In this document: positions 26,440-35,647 of the stretch, in pieces | Layout: every line of letters starts with the position of its first letter | Numbering within the stretch: the stretch's first letter is position 1 | NCBI RefSeq assembly: GCF_017743995.1 | Contig: NZ_JAGHRB010000001.1 | Location: forward strand, 451,980 to 515,979 | Direction: 5' to 3' | DNA from: Ruegeria sp. R13_0 | GTDB taxonomy: Bacteria; Pseudomonadota; Alphaproteobacteria; Rhodobacterales; Rhodobacteraceae | DNA: 64,000 nucleotides | Position numbers and translations under genes: made by a program | The notes under the pieces: generated by a model | Seen by the model: only the letters and a program-made list of their open reading frames with translations | Databases searched by the model: none | Told to the model about the DNA's origin: nothing

Positions 26440-27648
26440 ATGATCTTGACAACGACCGAAGGCCAGAAAGGTCTGCCCAGATATTTCGCGCAGGTTTTCA
26501 AGATGCTGAGCAAAATGGAAGCCGGGCGCTTGGATATTACTTTGTCCGACGGCCGGACCTTCCGTGTTGAGGGCGCAAAGCCAGGCCCGGTTGCCGAGGT
26601 CACGATTCACGATCCCGACGTGTTCGCTCGCCTGATCCGGGAAGGTGAGCTTGGCTTCTCCGACGCTTATCTGGAAGGCCATTGGAGCACGCCTGATTTG
26701 CGCGCCTTCATGGATTTGGTCCATATGGGCAGTGAAACGGCCTATGATGGGTTCACAGGCAAGTTTCTCGTGCAGGCCTATGAGCGTCTTCGGTTTTGGC
26801 TGCATCGGAACAATCGTAAACAGGCCAAGAAAAATATCTCGTATCACTACGATCTGGGGAACGATTTTTACGCGCTCTGGCTTGACGAGACGATGACGTA
26901 TTCCAGTGCCATTTTCGAGACAGGGCAGGAAAGCCTCGAGAAGGCGCAGACCGCCAAATACGCAAGCATGGTCGATGAGATGGGCGTCAAACCCGGCGAT
27001 CACGTGCTAGAGATCGGCTGTGGCTGGGGTGGCTTCGCGGAATATGCCGCGAAAGAGCGTGGCCTGCGTGTAACGGGTCTGACCATCAGCCAAGAGCAGC
27101 TGAAGTTCGCGCAACAACGCATTGAGAAGGCTGGTATATCGGATCTGGTTGATCTGAAACTTCAAGACTATCGCGACGAACAAGGGCAATACGACGGCAT
27201 TGCCTCGATCGAGATGTTTGAGGCCGTGGGACAGAAATATTGGCCTGTTTATTTCGATACTGTGCGGGATCGGTTGAAACCGGGGGCGCAGGCCACGTTG
27301 CAGATCATCACCGTGGGCGATCATCGTTGGGACTACTACAAGAACGGCGTTGATTTCATTCAGAAATACATCTTTCCAGGGGGGATGCTGCCATCGCCCA
27401 CGATCTTGCGACAGCAGATTGATCAGGCGGGGCTTAGTGTTGTGCGCTCGAAGGAGTTCGGCAAGAGTTATGACCTGACCTTGCGGCGATGGTTTGATAC
27501 GTTCAACGACAAATGGGACCAGATCTCGGAGATGGGATTTGATGAGCGTTTCCGCCGCATGTGGAATTATTATTTGACGGCTTGTGGCGCAGCCTTTGAC
27601 ACGGGCAATTGCGATGTGACACAGATCACCATAGCAAAGCCTAGTTAA
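26440..27648 (+). CDS. Cyclopropane-fatty-acyl-phospholipid synthase family methyltransferase
   Basis: A 402-residue SAM-dependent enzyme that methylates or methylenates unsaturated acyl chains of membrane lipids. The SAM-binding motif EIGCGWGG is at 191-198, preceded by the NISYHYDLGNDFYALWLD motif typical of CFA synthases, and YIFPGGMLPS follows. An upstream TTG opens a longer frame, but the ATG at 26440 has GGGGAGAG in front and gives the normal N-terminus. Pairing with photolyase suggests a membrane and light-stress neighbourhood; that is inference. Confidence 0.9.
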   Translation: MILTTTEGQKGLPRYFAQVFKMLSKMEAGRLDITLSDGRTFRVEGAKPGPVAEVTIHDPDVFARLIREGELGFSDAYLEGHWSTPDLRAFMDLVHMGSETAYDGFTGKFLVQAYERLRFWLHRNNRKQAKKNISYHYDLGNDFYALWLDETMTYSSAIFETGQESLEKAQTAKYASMVDEMGVKPGDHVLEIGCGWGGFAEYAAKERGLRVTGLTISQEQLKFAQQRIEKAGISDLVDLKLQDYRDEQGQYDGIASIEMFEAVGQKYWPVYFDTVRDRLKPGAQATLQIITVGDHRWDYYKNGVDFIQKYIFPGGMLPSPTILRQQIDQAGLSVVRSKEFGKSYDLTLRRWFDTFNDKWDQISEMGFDERFRRMWNYYLTACGAAFDTGNCDVTQITIAKPS

Positions 27649-27664
27649 CGAACGGAAGTCATAC

Positions 27665-28105
27665 ATGCCCACCGCCAGTCGCCTTGTCGCCGCCGCTTGT
27701 CTTGTGGTGGTGGCGTTCATCGTGTCCAGCATGGTTATCGCAAACGGAGAAGAGGGGAAGGACTACGGGTATTTTACCGTGGTCAATATCGCCTTGGGTT
27801 GGATTTGCGGGTGGAAAATCATGGGCAAGCGCGCTGGCCGAGGCTGGACGGCGGGGATCAACAACGGCCTGACCGGCGTGGCCTCACTGGTGTTTTGGGG
27901 CCTTTTCGTTCAGGGCACCTATGAGATGTTCCGGCTGGCCATGCGCCACCGCTATGACGGTCCCTTCGAGGCGCTGATAGCCATCTTCAAGATTAGCGTC
28001 GAATTCGGCGAACAGTTGCTCGCGCCCGAAATCCTGATCACCTTGGGTGTTGGGGCCGTTGCCACCGGTTTGTTGACAGAAATAGCAAGCCGCCGCTGGC
28101 GCTGA
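27665..28105 (+). CDS. trgA: TrgA family membrane protein (tellurite resistance)
   Basis: A 146-residue protein with about four hydrophobic segments (about 8-26, 38-53, 70-88 and 119-140). It resembles TrgA of Rhodobacter sphaeroides, a membrane protein that with TrgB and CysK raises tellurite resistance. The identification is supported by the gene order: trgB begins 31 bases on and cysK follows. The biochemical role is unknown. It starts 16 bases after the cyclopropane synthase stop. Confidence 0.82.
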   Translation: MPTASRLVAAACLVVVAFIVSSMVIANGEEGKDYGYFTVVNIALGWICGWKIMGKRAGRGWTAGINNGLTGVASLVFWGLFVQGTYEMFRLAMRHRYDGPFEALIAIFKISVEFGEQLLAPEILITLGVGAVATGLLTEIASRRWR

Positions 28106-28136
28106 ATGTGAACGCTTAACGAAAGCCAGTCCTCTC

Positions 28137-29252
28137 GTGTCCGATTTGTTCTTCTATGGAACTCTGCGGCATGTGCCGCTGTTGGAGGCCGTTCTCGGGC
28201 GCTCGTCTTCTGAGCTGTCGCTGACATCTGCCATTCTGCCAAACCACATCGTTTCTGCGGTTCAGGGACAGGATTTCCCGATGATCCAAGAGGCAGATGG
28301 TGAACAGGCCGCAGGATTGTTTGTACAAGGTCTGTCGCAAGCGGATCTGGATCGACTGGCCTACTACGAGGGCGGGTTCGACTATGATCTGAGGCCGTTG
28401 ACTGTAACGCTAGAGGATGGAACCGAAGCGCAGGCTCAGGTGTTTTTTCCCGAACCTACGGCCTGGGTGCCGGATGGCCCTTGGTCTCTGGACGCGTGGG
28501 TTGAACACCTCGGTGACGTCACCGCGCTCGCCGCCGAAGAGGAGATGGGCTATTTCGGGCGGGTTGCGCCGTCGGATATGGCGCGCAGCATGCCGGCGAT
28601 TCAGACGCGGGCCTGGGCAAAACTCTTCGCGCGGCAGCGGCAAACGGGGGATGCGCGCGATGTATCCAAAGATGTGATCGTGCATCGCCATCACCGGGCC
28701 TATGTCAACTACTTCGCGATGGAAGAGATCGACCTGCAACACCGCCAGCATGACGGAACCATGGGGCCCGTTCTGCGCCGGGCCAGCCTGATGCAGGGCA
28801 GCGCCGTGGCCATTTTGCCCTACGATCCCGTGCGCGATACGGTTCTGCTGGTCGAACAATTCCGTCCGCCTGTTTTTTTGCTGGAAGACCCCGAACCCTG
28901 GCTGTGGGAGGCCGTGGCCGGAATGATCGACCCTGGCGAAACCCCTGAGCAGGCAGCCCATCGCGAGGGGATGGAAGAAGCAGGGATTACGTTCGACGCG
29001 TTGCACTATGCCGGTGGAGGCTATTCTTCCAGCGGCTCCTCGACGGGCTATCTGTATTTCTATGTGGGTCTGGCCTCGCTGACCGAGACGACAATGGCCG
29101 GAGGGTTGGAGACCGAGGGCGAAGATATCCGCTCTCAGATCCTTCCGTTTGAGACCTTCATAGACATGGTGGATCGCCATGTTTTCAAAGACTTGCAACT
29201 GTTGAACCTGGCCCATTGGCTGGCGCGCCATCGCGACCGCCTGCGCGGGTGA
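28137..29252 (+). CDS. trgB: TrgB: gamma-glutamylcyclotransferase-like domain fused to NUDIX hydrolase
   Basis: A 371-residue two-domain protein. Residues 1-150 resemble the AIG2/GGCT fold (FFYGTLRHVPLLEAVLG); residues 178-365 form a NUDIX domain of ADP-ribose pyrophosphatase type whose NUDIX box runs from G262 to I284 with the full E268, R276, E277, E280, E281, G283 set. It is named for TrgB of R. sphaeroides. It would hydrolyse ADP-ribose or a related nucleotide; a thiol link through the GGCT domain would fit tellurite, but is inference. The start is GTG. The gap to cysK is 68 bases. Confidence 0.87.
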   Translation: MSDLFFYGTLRHVPLLEAVLGRSSSELSLTSAILPNHIVSAVQGQDFPMIQEADGEQAAGLFVQGLSQADLDRLAYYEGGFDYDLRPLTVTLEDGTEAQAQVFFPEPTAWVPDGPWSLDAWVEHLGDVTALAAEEEMGYFGRVAPSDMARSMPAIQTRAWAKLFARQRQTGDARDVSKDVIVHRHHRAYVNYFAMEEIDLQHRQHDGTMGPVLRRASLMQGSAVAILPYDPVRDTVLLVEQFRPPVFLLEDPEPWLWEAVAGMIDPGETPEQAAHREGMEEAGITFDALHYAGGGYSSSGSSTGYLYFYVGLASLTETTMAGGLETEGEDIRSQILPFETFIDMVDRHVFKDLQLLNLAHWLARHRDRLRG

Positions 29253-29320
29253 CTATCGCGCTTGTGGTTGGCGCAGAGCGGCTGTAAATCTGCAGTGTTA
29301 CGAAATGAAATGAGGGTGCC

Positions 29321-30355
29321 ATGCGCATTGCACGAGATCTTGCCGACGCAGTCGGAAAAACGCCGCTGATCCGGTTGAAGCGCATCAGTGAAGAAACCGG
29401 GTGCGAGATCCTTGGCAAGGCGGAATTCATGAACCCCGGCCAGTCGGTCAAGGACCGCGCCGCGCTCTATATCATCCGCGACGCCGTTGCGCGGGGTGAG
29501 TTGAAGCCCGGTGGCACCATTGTGGAAGGCACCGCAGGCAATACCGGCATCGGTCTGGCTCTGGTCGGCGCGTCGATGGGCTTCAAAACGGTGATCGTGA
29601 TCCCGGAAACCCAGTCTGAAGAGAAAAAAGACATGCTGCGGCTTGCGGGCGCGCAGTTGGTTCAGGTTCCGGCGGCACCGTATCGTAACCCCAACAACTT
29701 CGTTCACTACTCGCGCCGTCTGGCCGAGGAACTGGCGCAGACCGAGCCCAATGGTGCGATCTGGGCCAACCAGTTCGACAATGTCGCCAACCGTCAGGCC
29801 CATGTGGAAACTACCGGGCCAGAGATTTGGGAACAGACCGACGGTAAGGTTGACGGCTTTGTCTGCGCGGTCGGCTCGGGCGGAACGCTTGCAGGCGTGG
29901 CCGATGCGCTGCAACCCAAAGGCGTGAAGATCGGGCTGGTCGATCCGATGGGTGCGGGGCTGTATTCCTACTACACAACCGGCGAAATCGCGATGGAGGG
30001 TGGCTCGATCGCGGAAGGTATCGGACAGGTGCGGATCACCAAGAACCTTGAAGGATTCACACCGGACTACACCTATCAAGCGACCGACAATGAAGCGTTG
30101 CCGTACATCTTTGACCTGCTGCGTGAAGAAGGTCTGGTCATGGGCGGTTCGACCGCGATCAACATGGCTGGTGCGGTGCGTTTGGCCAAGGACCTTGGGC
30201 CGGGGCACACGATTGTAACCATCCTGTGTGACTACGGTACGCGTTACCAGTCCAAACTGTTCAATCCCGAGTTCCTGCGCGAAAAAGAACTGCCGGTACC
30301 GGATTGGATGACAGACGCCCCGCGCAAGATACCGGGCGTGTTCGAGGACGTCTGA
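29321..30355 (+). CDS. cysK: Cysteine synthase A
   Basis: A 344-residue PLP enzyme making cysteine from O-acetylserine and sulfide. The PLP lysine is K44 in NPGQSVKDRAA, the phosphate cup is GTAGNTGIG, and SGGTLAG lies near 185. It is longer by about 30 residues at the C-terminus than E. coli CysK. In R. sphaeroides a cysK next to trgAB contributes to tellurite resistance, and the same order is seen here. The stop and the next ATG share one base (TGATG). Confidence 0.93.
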   Translation: MRIARDLADAVGKTPLIRLKRISEETGCEILGKAEFMNPGQSVKDRAALYIIRDAVARGELKPGGTIVEGTAGNTGIGLALVGASMGFKTVIVIPETQSEEKKDMLRLAGAQLVQVPAAPYRNPNNFVHYSRRLAEELAQTEPNGAIWANQFDNVANRQAHVETTGPEIWEQTDGKVDGFVCAVGSGGTLAGVADALQPKGVKIGLVDPMGAGLYSYYTTGEIAMEGGSIAEGIGQVRITKNLEGFTPDYTYQATDNEALPYIFDLLREEGLVMGGSTAINMAGAVRLAKDLGPGHTIVTILCDYGTRYQSKLFNPEFLREKELPVPDWMTDAPRKIPGVFEDV

Positions 30356-32769
30356 TGCTGCGACAGGTCCGCCTGTTTCTGGCCCTCGCTGCGCTGATCT
30401 TTGTCGGATTGGCGGGGGCGGCCTCGGCCCAGCTGACCGACCGGCAAAGCGAGTTCTACAAGGGCTGGCTCAGCACTGCGGACCGTGCCGAAAGTGTAGT
30501 TGCAGCTGACAGGGCTTCGGACGCCGCGATGGAGCAGTTGCGCTCTGAGATCGACGGCTATCGCAATACATTCAATACGGCCCGCAATGCCAATGCCGAC
30601 CGCATCCAGACGCTGGAAAGCCAGGTCAACGCGCTGGGTCCCAAGCCCGAAGACGGGGTTACGGAACCGGAGGATATCGCGCAGCTCCGCGAGCATCTGG
30701 ACCAACAGCTCAACACCCTGCGGGTGCCGCGGATCATCTCCGAAGAGGCCTTTAGTCGCGCTAACGGTCTGATCAGCGAAATTGACCGTATCCTGCGAGA
30801 ACGTCAGAGAAAACAGTTTCTGGAACGTGGTCCATCGCCGCTGAACCTGTCGACATGGCCCGCCGCGTGGTCGGATATCCGCGAGGCCCTGCTGGGGCTG
30901 TTCAACGAGACATCGGCCAATTTGAGCTCGGCCGTCACCAAAGAACGCGTGCAGAATCAGGCCCCGGCGATTCTGGCCTTACTGGCCCTTGGCGTGATCC
31001 TGCTGGTCTACGGTCGCAAATGGTCCGAGCGTGGCGGCGACTACCTCCGCCGTTTCGGTGGCCGTGGGACCGGGGCCTGGACCTTTGTCATTTCCTTGCT
31101 GCGCATCATCCTGCCCTGGGTTGGCGTGGTGGCTCTGACGGCCGCGATTGACCTGACCGGAGTGCTTGGATTGCGCGGCACGCTTTTGCTGCAGCAAGTG
31201 CCATATTGGGCGGCGATCCTGTTCGTCTTTGACTGGGTCGGGCGGCAAGTCTACCTGATGGCCTCGGCGCAGAACTTCCGGCGCCTTTCGGCGGGACAGA
31301 TCACCGAGATTCGCATCTATGTCGATATTCTGGCGGTGATGCTGATCCTGCATGACCTGATCGGCCTGTTTGAGAAGATCGAGAACATCGCGGATTCTAC
31401 CCGCGCCGTTGTTATCTTTCCGGTTATTGTCGTCACCTCTCTTTTGCTGCTTCGGATCCGCCAGATCAGACGATCAGATCCACCAACCGAGGGCGGCGAG
31501 CCGCCCCGCGCCAGTGGATTTTCGCAGGTTGTCGAGGTTGTCCGGCGCATCGTGTTCATGCTGGGGGTCAGCGCGCCCATTTTGGCCTTGTTGGGCTACA
31601 CCAACGCGGCCGAAGCGATTGTGTTTCCTGCAGTCAATACGCTGATCCTGATCGCCATTCTTGTGATCGTACAGCGCTTTATCAGCTCGCTTTACGGCTG
31701 GTTTACAGGGCAGGGGGACAACGCCCGCGATTCTCTGTTCGCGGTTCTGGTGGGGTTCTTCCTGGCCTTGGTTTCGATCCCTATCCTGGCCCTTTTCTGG
31801 GGCGCGCGCGAAGCGGATCTCAGTGAGATCTGGTCGCAGATCCTGCAAGGATTCAGCTTGGGCGGGGTCACAATCTCTCCGTCCAACTTCCTGACTTTTG
31901 TTGCCGTGTTTGCCATCGGTTATGGCCTGACACGACTGCTACAGGGGGGCTTGCGCAATTCGCTGCTGCCCAAGACGAGCATTGATCCAGGCGGGCAAAA
32001 CGCGATCGTGTCGGGCACTGGATACGTCGGCATTTTCCTTGCCGCGTTGGTTGCGATCACAGTGGCCGGCTTTGACCTCTCATCGCTGGCGATTGTCGCC
32101 GGTGCCCTGTCCGTCGGGATCGGTTTTGGTCTGCAGACCATCGTTTCAAATTTCGTTTCGGGGATCATTCTTCTGGTCGAGAGGCCGATCTCGAAAGGGG
32201 ATTGGATCGATGTGAACGGAATGATGGGCTATGTCCGCGATATCTCGGTCCGATCCACGCGGATTGAGACGTTTGACCGGACGGATGTCATTGTTCCGAA
32301 CTCGGATCTGATCAGCGGCGTGGTCACCAACTATACCCGAGGCAACACGATTGGCCGGGTGATCGTGCCTGTGGGCGTGGCATACGGAACCGACACGCGC
32401 AAGGTCGAGGCTATTCTAGGCGAGATCGCGAATTCTCATCCCATGGTCTTGGCGAACCCAGCCCCCAGCGTCGTGTTTCAGGGCTTTGGCGCGGATTCGC
32501 TGGACTTTGAAATTCGGGGTATTCTGCGCGACGTCAATTGGGTTCTGTCGGTCAAGTCCGATATGAACCACGAAATCAATCGCCGGTTCGTGGAAGAGGG
32601 GATCGAGATCCCGTTCGCACAACGCGACGTTTGGCTTCGCAATCCAGAGGCTCTGCGCTCTGAAGCACAAGACCCAACCGCGACAGCCTCGGAGCAACGA
32701 GCACCCAGCACCGAACCCGCAGCCATGACCGAGGGAGATCTGGACGGCGACGGAGGCGACGAAGTCTGA
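30355..32769 (+). CDS. Large MscS-family mechanosensitive channel with DUF3772 N-terminus
   Basis: An 804-residue inner-membrane channel. A Sec signal (to about residue 24, AASAQ) is followed by a periplasmic coiled-coil region (about 30-170, DUF3772 type), about eight hydrophobic segments (200-560), then the MscS pore helix and beta domain (about 570-760) with GLQTIVSNFVSG and VERPISKGDWIDVNG. The acidic tail ends DLDGDGGDEV. It would release solutes on hypo-osmotic shock. It resembles the MscK/YjeP class in layout. The start is the ATG that overlaps the cysK stop by one base; an upstream in-frame ATG lies inside cysK and was not used. Confidence 0.9.
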   Translation: MLRQVRLFLALAALIFVGLAGAASAQLTDRQSEFYKGWLSTADRAESVVAADRASDAAMEQLRSEIDGYRNTFNTARNANADRIQTLESQVNALGPKPEDGVTEPEDIAQLREHLDQQLNTLRVPRIISEEAFSRANGLISEIDRILRERQRKQFLERGPSPLNLSTWPAAWSDIREALLGLFNETSANLSSAVTKERVQNQAPAILALLALGVILLVYGRKWSERGGDYLRRFGGRGTGAWTFVISLLRIILPWVGVVALTAAIDLTGVLGLRGTLLLQQVPYWAAILFVFDWVGRQVYLMASAQNFRRLSAGQITEIRIYVDILAVMLILHDLIGLFEKIENIADSTRAVVIFPVIVVTSLLLLRIRQIRRSDPPTEGGEPPRASGFSQVVEVVRRIVFMLGVSAPILALLGYTNAAEAIVFPAVNTLILIAILVIVQRFISSLYGWFTGQGDNARDSLFAVLVGFFLALVSIPILALFWGAREADLSEIWSQILQGFSLGGVTISPSNFLTFVAVFAIGYGLTRLLQGGLRNSLLPKTSIDPGGQNAIVSGTGYVGIFLAALVAITVAGFDLSSLAIVAGALSVGIGFGLQTIVSNFVSGIILLVERPISKGDWIDVNGMMGYVRDISVRSTRIETFDRTDVIVPNSDLISGVVTNYTRGNTIGRVIVPVGVAYGTDTRKVEAILGEIANSHPMVLANPAPSVVFQGFGADSLDFEIRGILRDVNWVLSVKSDMNHEINRRFVEEGIEIPFAQRDVWLRNPEALRSEAQDPTATASEQRAPSTEPAAMTEGDLDGDGGDEV

Positions 32770-32877
32770 CCTTTGCTCGCGTAGGGAATGGTCCGCAAAC
32801 TAATGTGCAAACGGGTGTGAATTCACGGAATTGGGGCCTTGCAAATCCTTTTGCATTGCGTCACATATCGCGCTCAC

Positions 32878-32967
32878 GGAGAGGTGGCCGAGTGGTCGAA
32901 GGCGCACGCCTGGAAAGTGTGTAGGCGGGAAACCGTCTCCAGGGTTCGAATCCCTGTCTCTCCGCCA
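32878..32967 (+). tRNA. tRNA-Ser (anticodon GGA)
   Basis: A 90-base class II tRNA. The acceptor strand GGAGAGG pairs with the 3' end before GCCA; the D-arm is TGGCCGAGTGGTCGAAGGC; the anticodon loop CTGGAAA reads GGA (UCC and UCU codons); a long variable arm follows; the T-arm GGGTTCGAATCCC is perfect. CCA is encoded. No copy of its 3' end is seen elsewhere in the window, so there is no sign of an integrated element. Confidence 0.97.
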
Positions 32968-33104
32968 CAATCCCCCCGATCAGTCTATGTCGCACCTAGA
33001 TATGAGCGTTCTGTGTGGCGAGATCTGGTTGCATTGTATCAGTTCCATGACAGCCATATAGTGCCGGTCGACGCGAATTTTCTGCACAGAACAGACGGAC
33101 GAAC

Positions 33105-33695
33105 ATGATAGACCTGACCGGGCGGGTGCCTCTGCGTACAAGCCAGAATTATGAAATCTTCCAGCACCCAGAAATGGATGGCGCCCTGCTGAAAGTCCGC
33201 GTGGATGAGCCGAAGCGAAACCACCTCATCCCGCGCTATGCGGAATGGCGATACGGTAATTTGCGACAGTGGAACCGCGAGGCAAACGAATACCTTGCGG
33301 CGCTGCACCGCGGCTGCCCCGAGATCAAGCGTCTTGCGAAGTTCATGGGCTATGCACCAACTTCGCGGGGGCCTGCAATCGTGGTGGAAAAAATGACCGG
33401 CCCGGATGGGGATCTCGCGCCGTCCCTGCATGCCGAGATGGTTGCTGCGAATGGTGACCCAGATGTGCTTCAGAAGCTGCGGGGCGACTTGCTGGAGTTG
33501 CTGGATGATCTGGAGCGCGGACGCATCATCGTTGGTGACATGGGGATCGGAAACATCGTGCGCGCGCAGGAGCGTGGTGGCAGACTAGTTGTCATTGACG
33601 GGTTGGGTGAGAGGGTCCTGTTGCCTCTGACACTGTTCAGCGATTGGGCGTTTCGCAAATCCATGGCGCGGCGGCGTGCGCGCATGGCGAGTTAG
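33105..33695 (+). CDS. YrbL-family protein (PhoP network protein)
   Basis: A 196-residue protein resembling E. coli YrbL, a small kinase-fold protein regulated by PhoPQ and magnesium. Similar features are an N-terminal LGxS-like nucleotide loop (VPLRTSQN), REANEY for the helix C glutamate, the GDMGIGNIV catalytic-loop-like stretch near 145 and VIDGLGER in place of the DFG, then LLPLTLFSDWAFRKS as in YrbL. Activity is not established for the family; a lipid- or small-molecule-kinase role is possible. It stands alone after the tRNA gene. Confidence 0.75.
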   Translation: MIDLTGRVPLRTSQNYEIFQHPEMDGALLKVRVDEPKRNHLIPRYAEWRYGNLRQWNREANEYLAALHRGCPEIKRLAKFMGYAPTSRGPAIVVEKMTGPDGDLAPSLHAEMVAANGDPDVLQKLRGDLLELLDDLERGRIIVGDMGIGNIVRAQERGGRLVVIDGLGERVLLPLTLFSDWAFRKSMARRRARMAS

Positions 33696-33797
33696 TTACG
33701 TCAGAATGGACCGATTTGAGCATTGGCCGCCGTCTTGTATTTGCTTTATGTCTGGCGATGTTAGGTGCAAGACAGCCCAAATTGGCGGAGGTGCTAA

Positions 33798-34661
33798 GTG
33801 AAACTCTCAACCCCAAATTTCCCGGCCCCAACTGATGCCGAGGACCGCAAGGCCATCCGCCCTGTTATCTGCTACCCGCCAGAGACTCTGCCCAGCCCCG
33901 ATCTGGATGGGCTGACTCGCTTGCGAGGTGCGTCCGTGAAAACTGCCGAGGTCACCGCTGCGCCGCGAGACGCCTCCTGTATTGACGTGCCAGCCGGTGC
34001 TTTCTTCCGCATCACATCCGTCGAAGGCGCGCAGGTTGGCGATCTGAACCTGTGGAACAAACACGATCTGACTGAACGGTTCTACTCCGGTAAAACCCGC
34101 GCCCTGCACGGAACGCATCTTTCGACCGGAGACCGCATGTGGTCGAGTTTCCCAAATATGCGGCCAATGGCGACGATCACGGCTGATACGCTGGACTGGT
34201 ACGGCTTTGACGCCTTTGGGGGCTCCGTTCATGACGTGATCGGCACCCGCTGCGACCCGTATACCGGACGGTTGCTGTCGGGGGATGATTACCACTATTG
34301 CTGTCATTCGAACCTGACCCGAGCCTTGGCGCAGCATTGCGATCTGCCTCTGCACGAGGCGGAGACCCATGTGCATGACGTTCTGAATGTCTTCATGTGT
34401 ACCGGGTTCACGTGCGATACCGGCCAGTATTTTATGAAGGCCAGCCCGGTGCGTCCGGGTGACTATCTTGAATTCCACGCCGAGATCGACCTGATCGTCG
34501 GCCTCTCAGCCTGTCCGGGTGGGGACTGCTCCTCTGAGCATTCCTCGGACACCGCTGCATGCTATCCGTTGCTGATCGAGGTCTTCGATCCGGGCGAGGC
34601 CGTGCGGCAGTCGCATGTTCAGCCCAGTGTTTCGGCCTATGACCGGTCGCATGGCGCATAG
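33798..34661 (+). CDS. DUF1989 / urea carboxylase-associated family protein
   Basis: A 287-residue protein of the DUF1989 family, members of which sit beside urea carboxylase or allophanate hydrolase genes and are thought to bind metal. The seen part is rich in Cys and His: RCDPYTG, HYCCHSN, CDLPLHEAETHVHD, FMCTGFTCDTG and ACPGGDC. No urea carboxylase is near, so the role must be separate. The start is GTG with GGAGGT 8 bases upstream. Followed after 21 bases by the glycosyltransferase gene. Confidence 0.8.
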   Translation: MKLSTPNFPAPTDAEDRKAIRPVICYPPETLPSPDLDGLTRLRGASVKTAEVTAAPRDASCIDVPAGAFFRITSVEGAQVGDLNLWNKHDLTERFYSGKTRALHGTHLSTGDRMWSSFPNMRPMATITADTLDWYGFDAFGGSVHDVIGTRCDPYTGRLLSGDDYHYCCHSNLTRALAQHCDLPLHEAETHVHDVLNVFMCTGFTCDTGQYFMKASPVRPGDYLEFHAEIDLIVGLSACPGGDCSSEHSSDTAACYPLLIEVFDPGEAVRQSHVQPSVSAYDRSHGA

Positions 34662-34682
34662 AAGGCAGCGAAAGGAAAACGC

Positions 34683-35522
34683 GTGACGCAAGCGGACAAG
34701 CAGCTGGAGACAGCTGTATTCTACATAAACCTTGACCGGGTTCCCGAACGCCGCGCGTTTATGGAGGCGCAGTTCGCAAAAGCTGGCGTGACCGACCCGA
34801 TCCGTTTCAGCGCGGTTGATGCGCGTCAGGCGGATGCTTTGGAGGGGAATGGGTATGTGCCGGGCGTTGGCTCTCGCTGGGGTTTGAAACAAAGCGAGAT
34901 CGCCTGTTTTGAGAGTCATCGCGCCGTCTGGCAGCAAGTGGTGGATCAAGACCTGAAGGCGGTGGCGATTTTCGAAGATGATGTCGAGATGTCGTCTCGA
35001 CTGGGGCAGGTGATTGACAGCCTTGCACAGAATGCGGACAGGTTCGATTTTGCCAAGATGGACTACTCGCCGCGCAGCCTGCGCTTTGGAGCGGAGGCGG
35101 AGATAGGCGGCGTCACAGTTCGCCCAATGCTGGAAATGGCCCCAAGTGCCGCGGCCTATGTTCTGTCGCAGGAAGGGTGTCGCAAACTGCTGGCATGGTC
35201 TCAGCAGTATTCCGACCATCTGGATGATTTCGTATCGATCCCCCGGCCAGACTGGCGAATGTTCCAGGCCTTCCCGGCCGTGGGTGTGCAGATGATCTGG
35301 TCGAAGCAACAGCACGATCTTGAACAGGTCAAGACCAGTGAGCGGGAAGGGGATCAATCCACCAATACCAGCTTGGACAAAGGCCCGTTCTGGTTCCGCG
35401 CGCGACGTGAGCTATTGGCAGCAAAACGCAAGCTTGGTTGGCGCTTTGGAGGTCAGAAGAAACTGCTCGATCAGGGTGGGTTTGTTGGGTTCATTCCGGT
35501 TGACACGGACCTTCGGGTCTGA
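34683..35522 (+). CDS. Glycosyltransferase family 25
   Basis: A 279-residue GT25-type enzyme as found in lipooligosaccharide galactosyltransferases. Motifs are FYINLDRVPERR near residue 13, ACFESHRAVW near 77, the metal/nucleotide-binding AIFEDDVEM near 98, and MAPSAAAYVLS. It has no signal or membrane anchor and would act on lipid-linked sugars at the inner membrane. The start is GTG. It is not in a polysaccharide cluster, which is odd for the family but common in roseobacters. A modest charged C-terminal extension follows the catalytic part. Confidence 0.85.
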   Translation: MTQADKQLETAVFYINLDRVPERRAFMEAQFAKAGVTDPIRFSAVDARQADALEGNGYVPGVGSRWGLKQSEIACFESHRAVWQQVVDQDLKAVAIFEDDVEMSSRLGQVIDSLAQNADRFDFAKMDYSPRSLRFGAEAEIGGVTVRPMLEMAPSAAAYVLSQEGCRKLLAWSQQYSDHLDDFVSIPRPDWRMFQAFPAVGVQMIWSKQQHDLEQVKTSEREGDQSTNTSLDKGPFWFRARRELLAAKRKLGWRFGGQKKLLDQGGFVGFIPVDTDLRV

Positions 35523-35647
35523 CGCCTGTTTCGACCCGCGCAGAGGTAAACCGGCGCCTAAGACCTCAAGTTTTCAAAAGCATTAACAAAAATACCAATT
35601 TGATATAAGCTTGTGACGTTATTTCTAGTTATTGACTGGGTGTTGGG

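Noticed and set aside
32878..32967. tRNA-Ser as an integration site
   Set aside because: No copy of the tRNA 3' end was seen downstream and no integrase or mobile gene follows; XerD at 8-9 kb is of housekeeping type.
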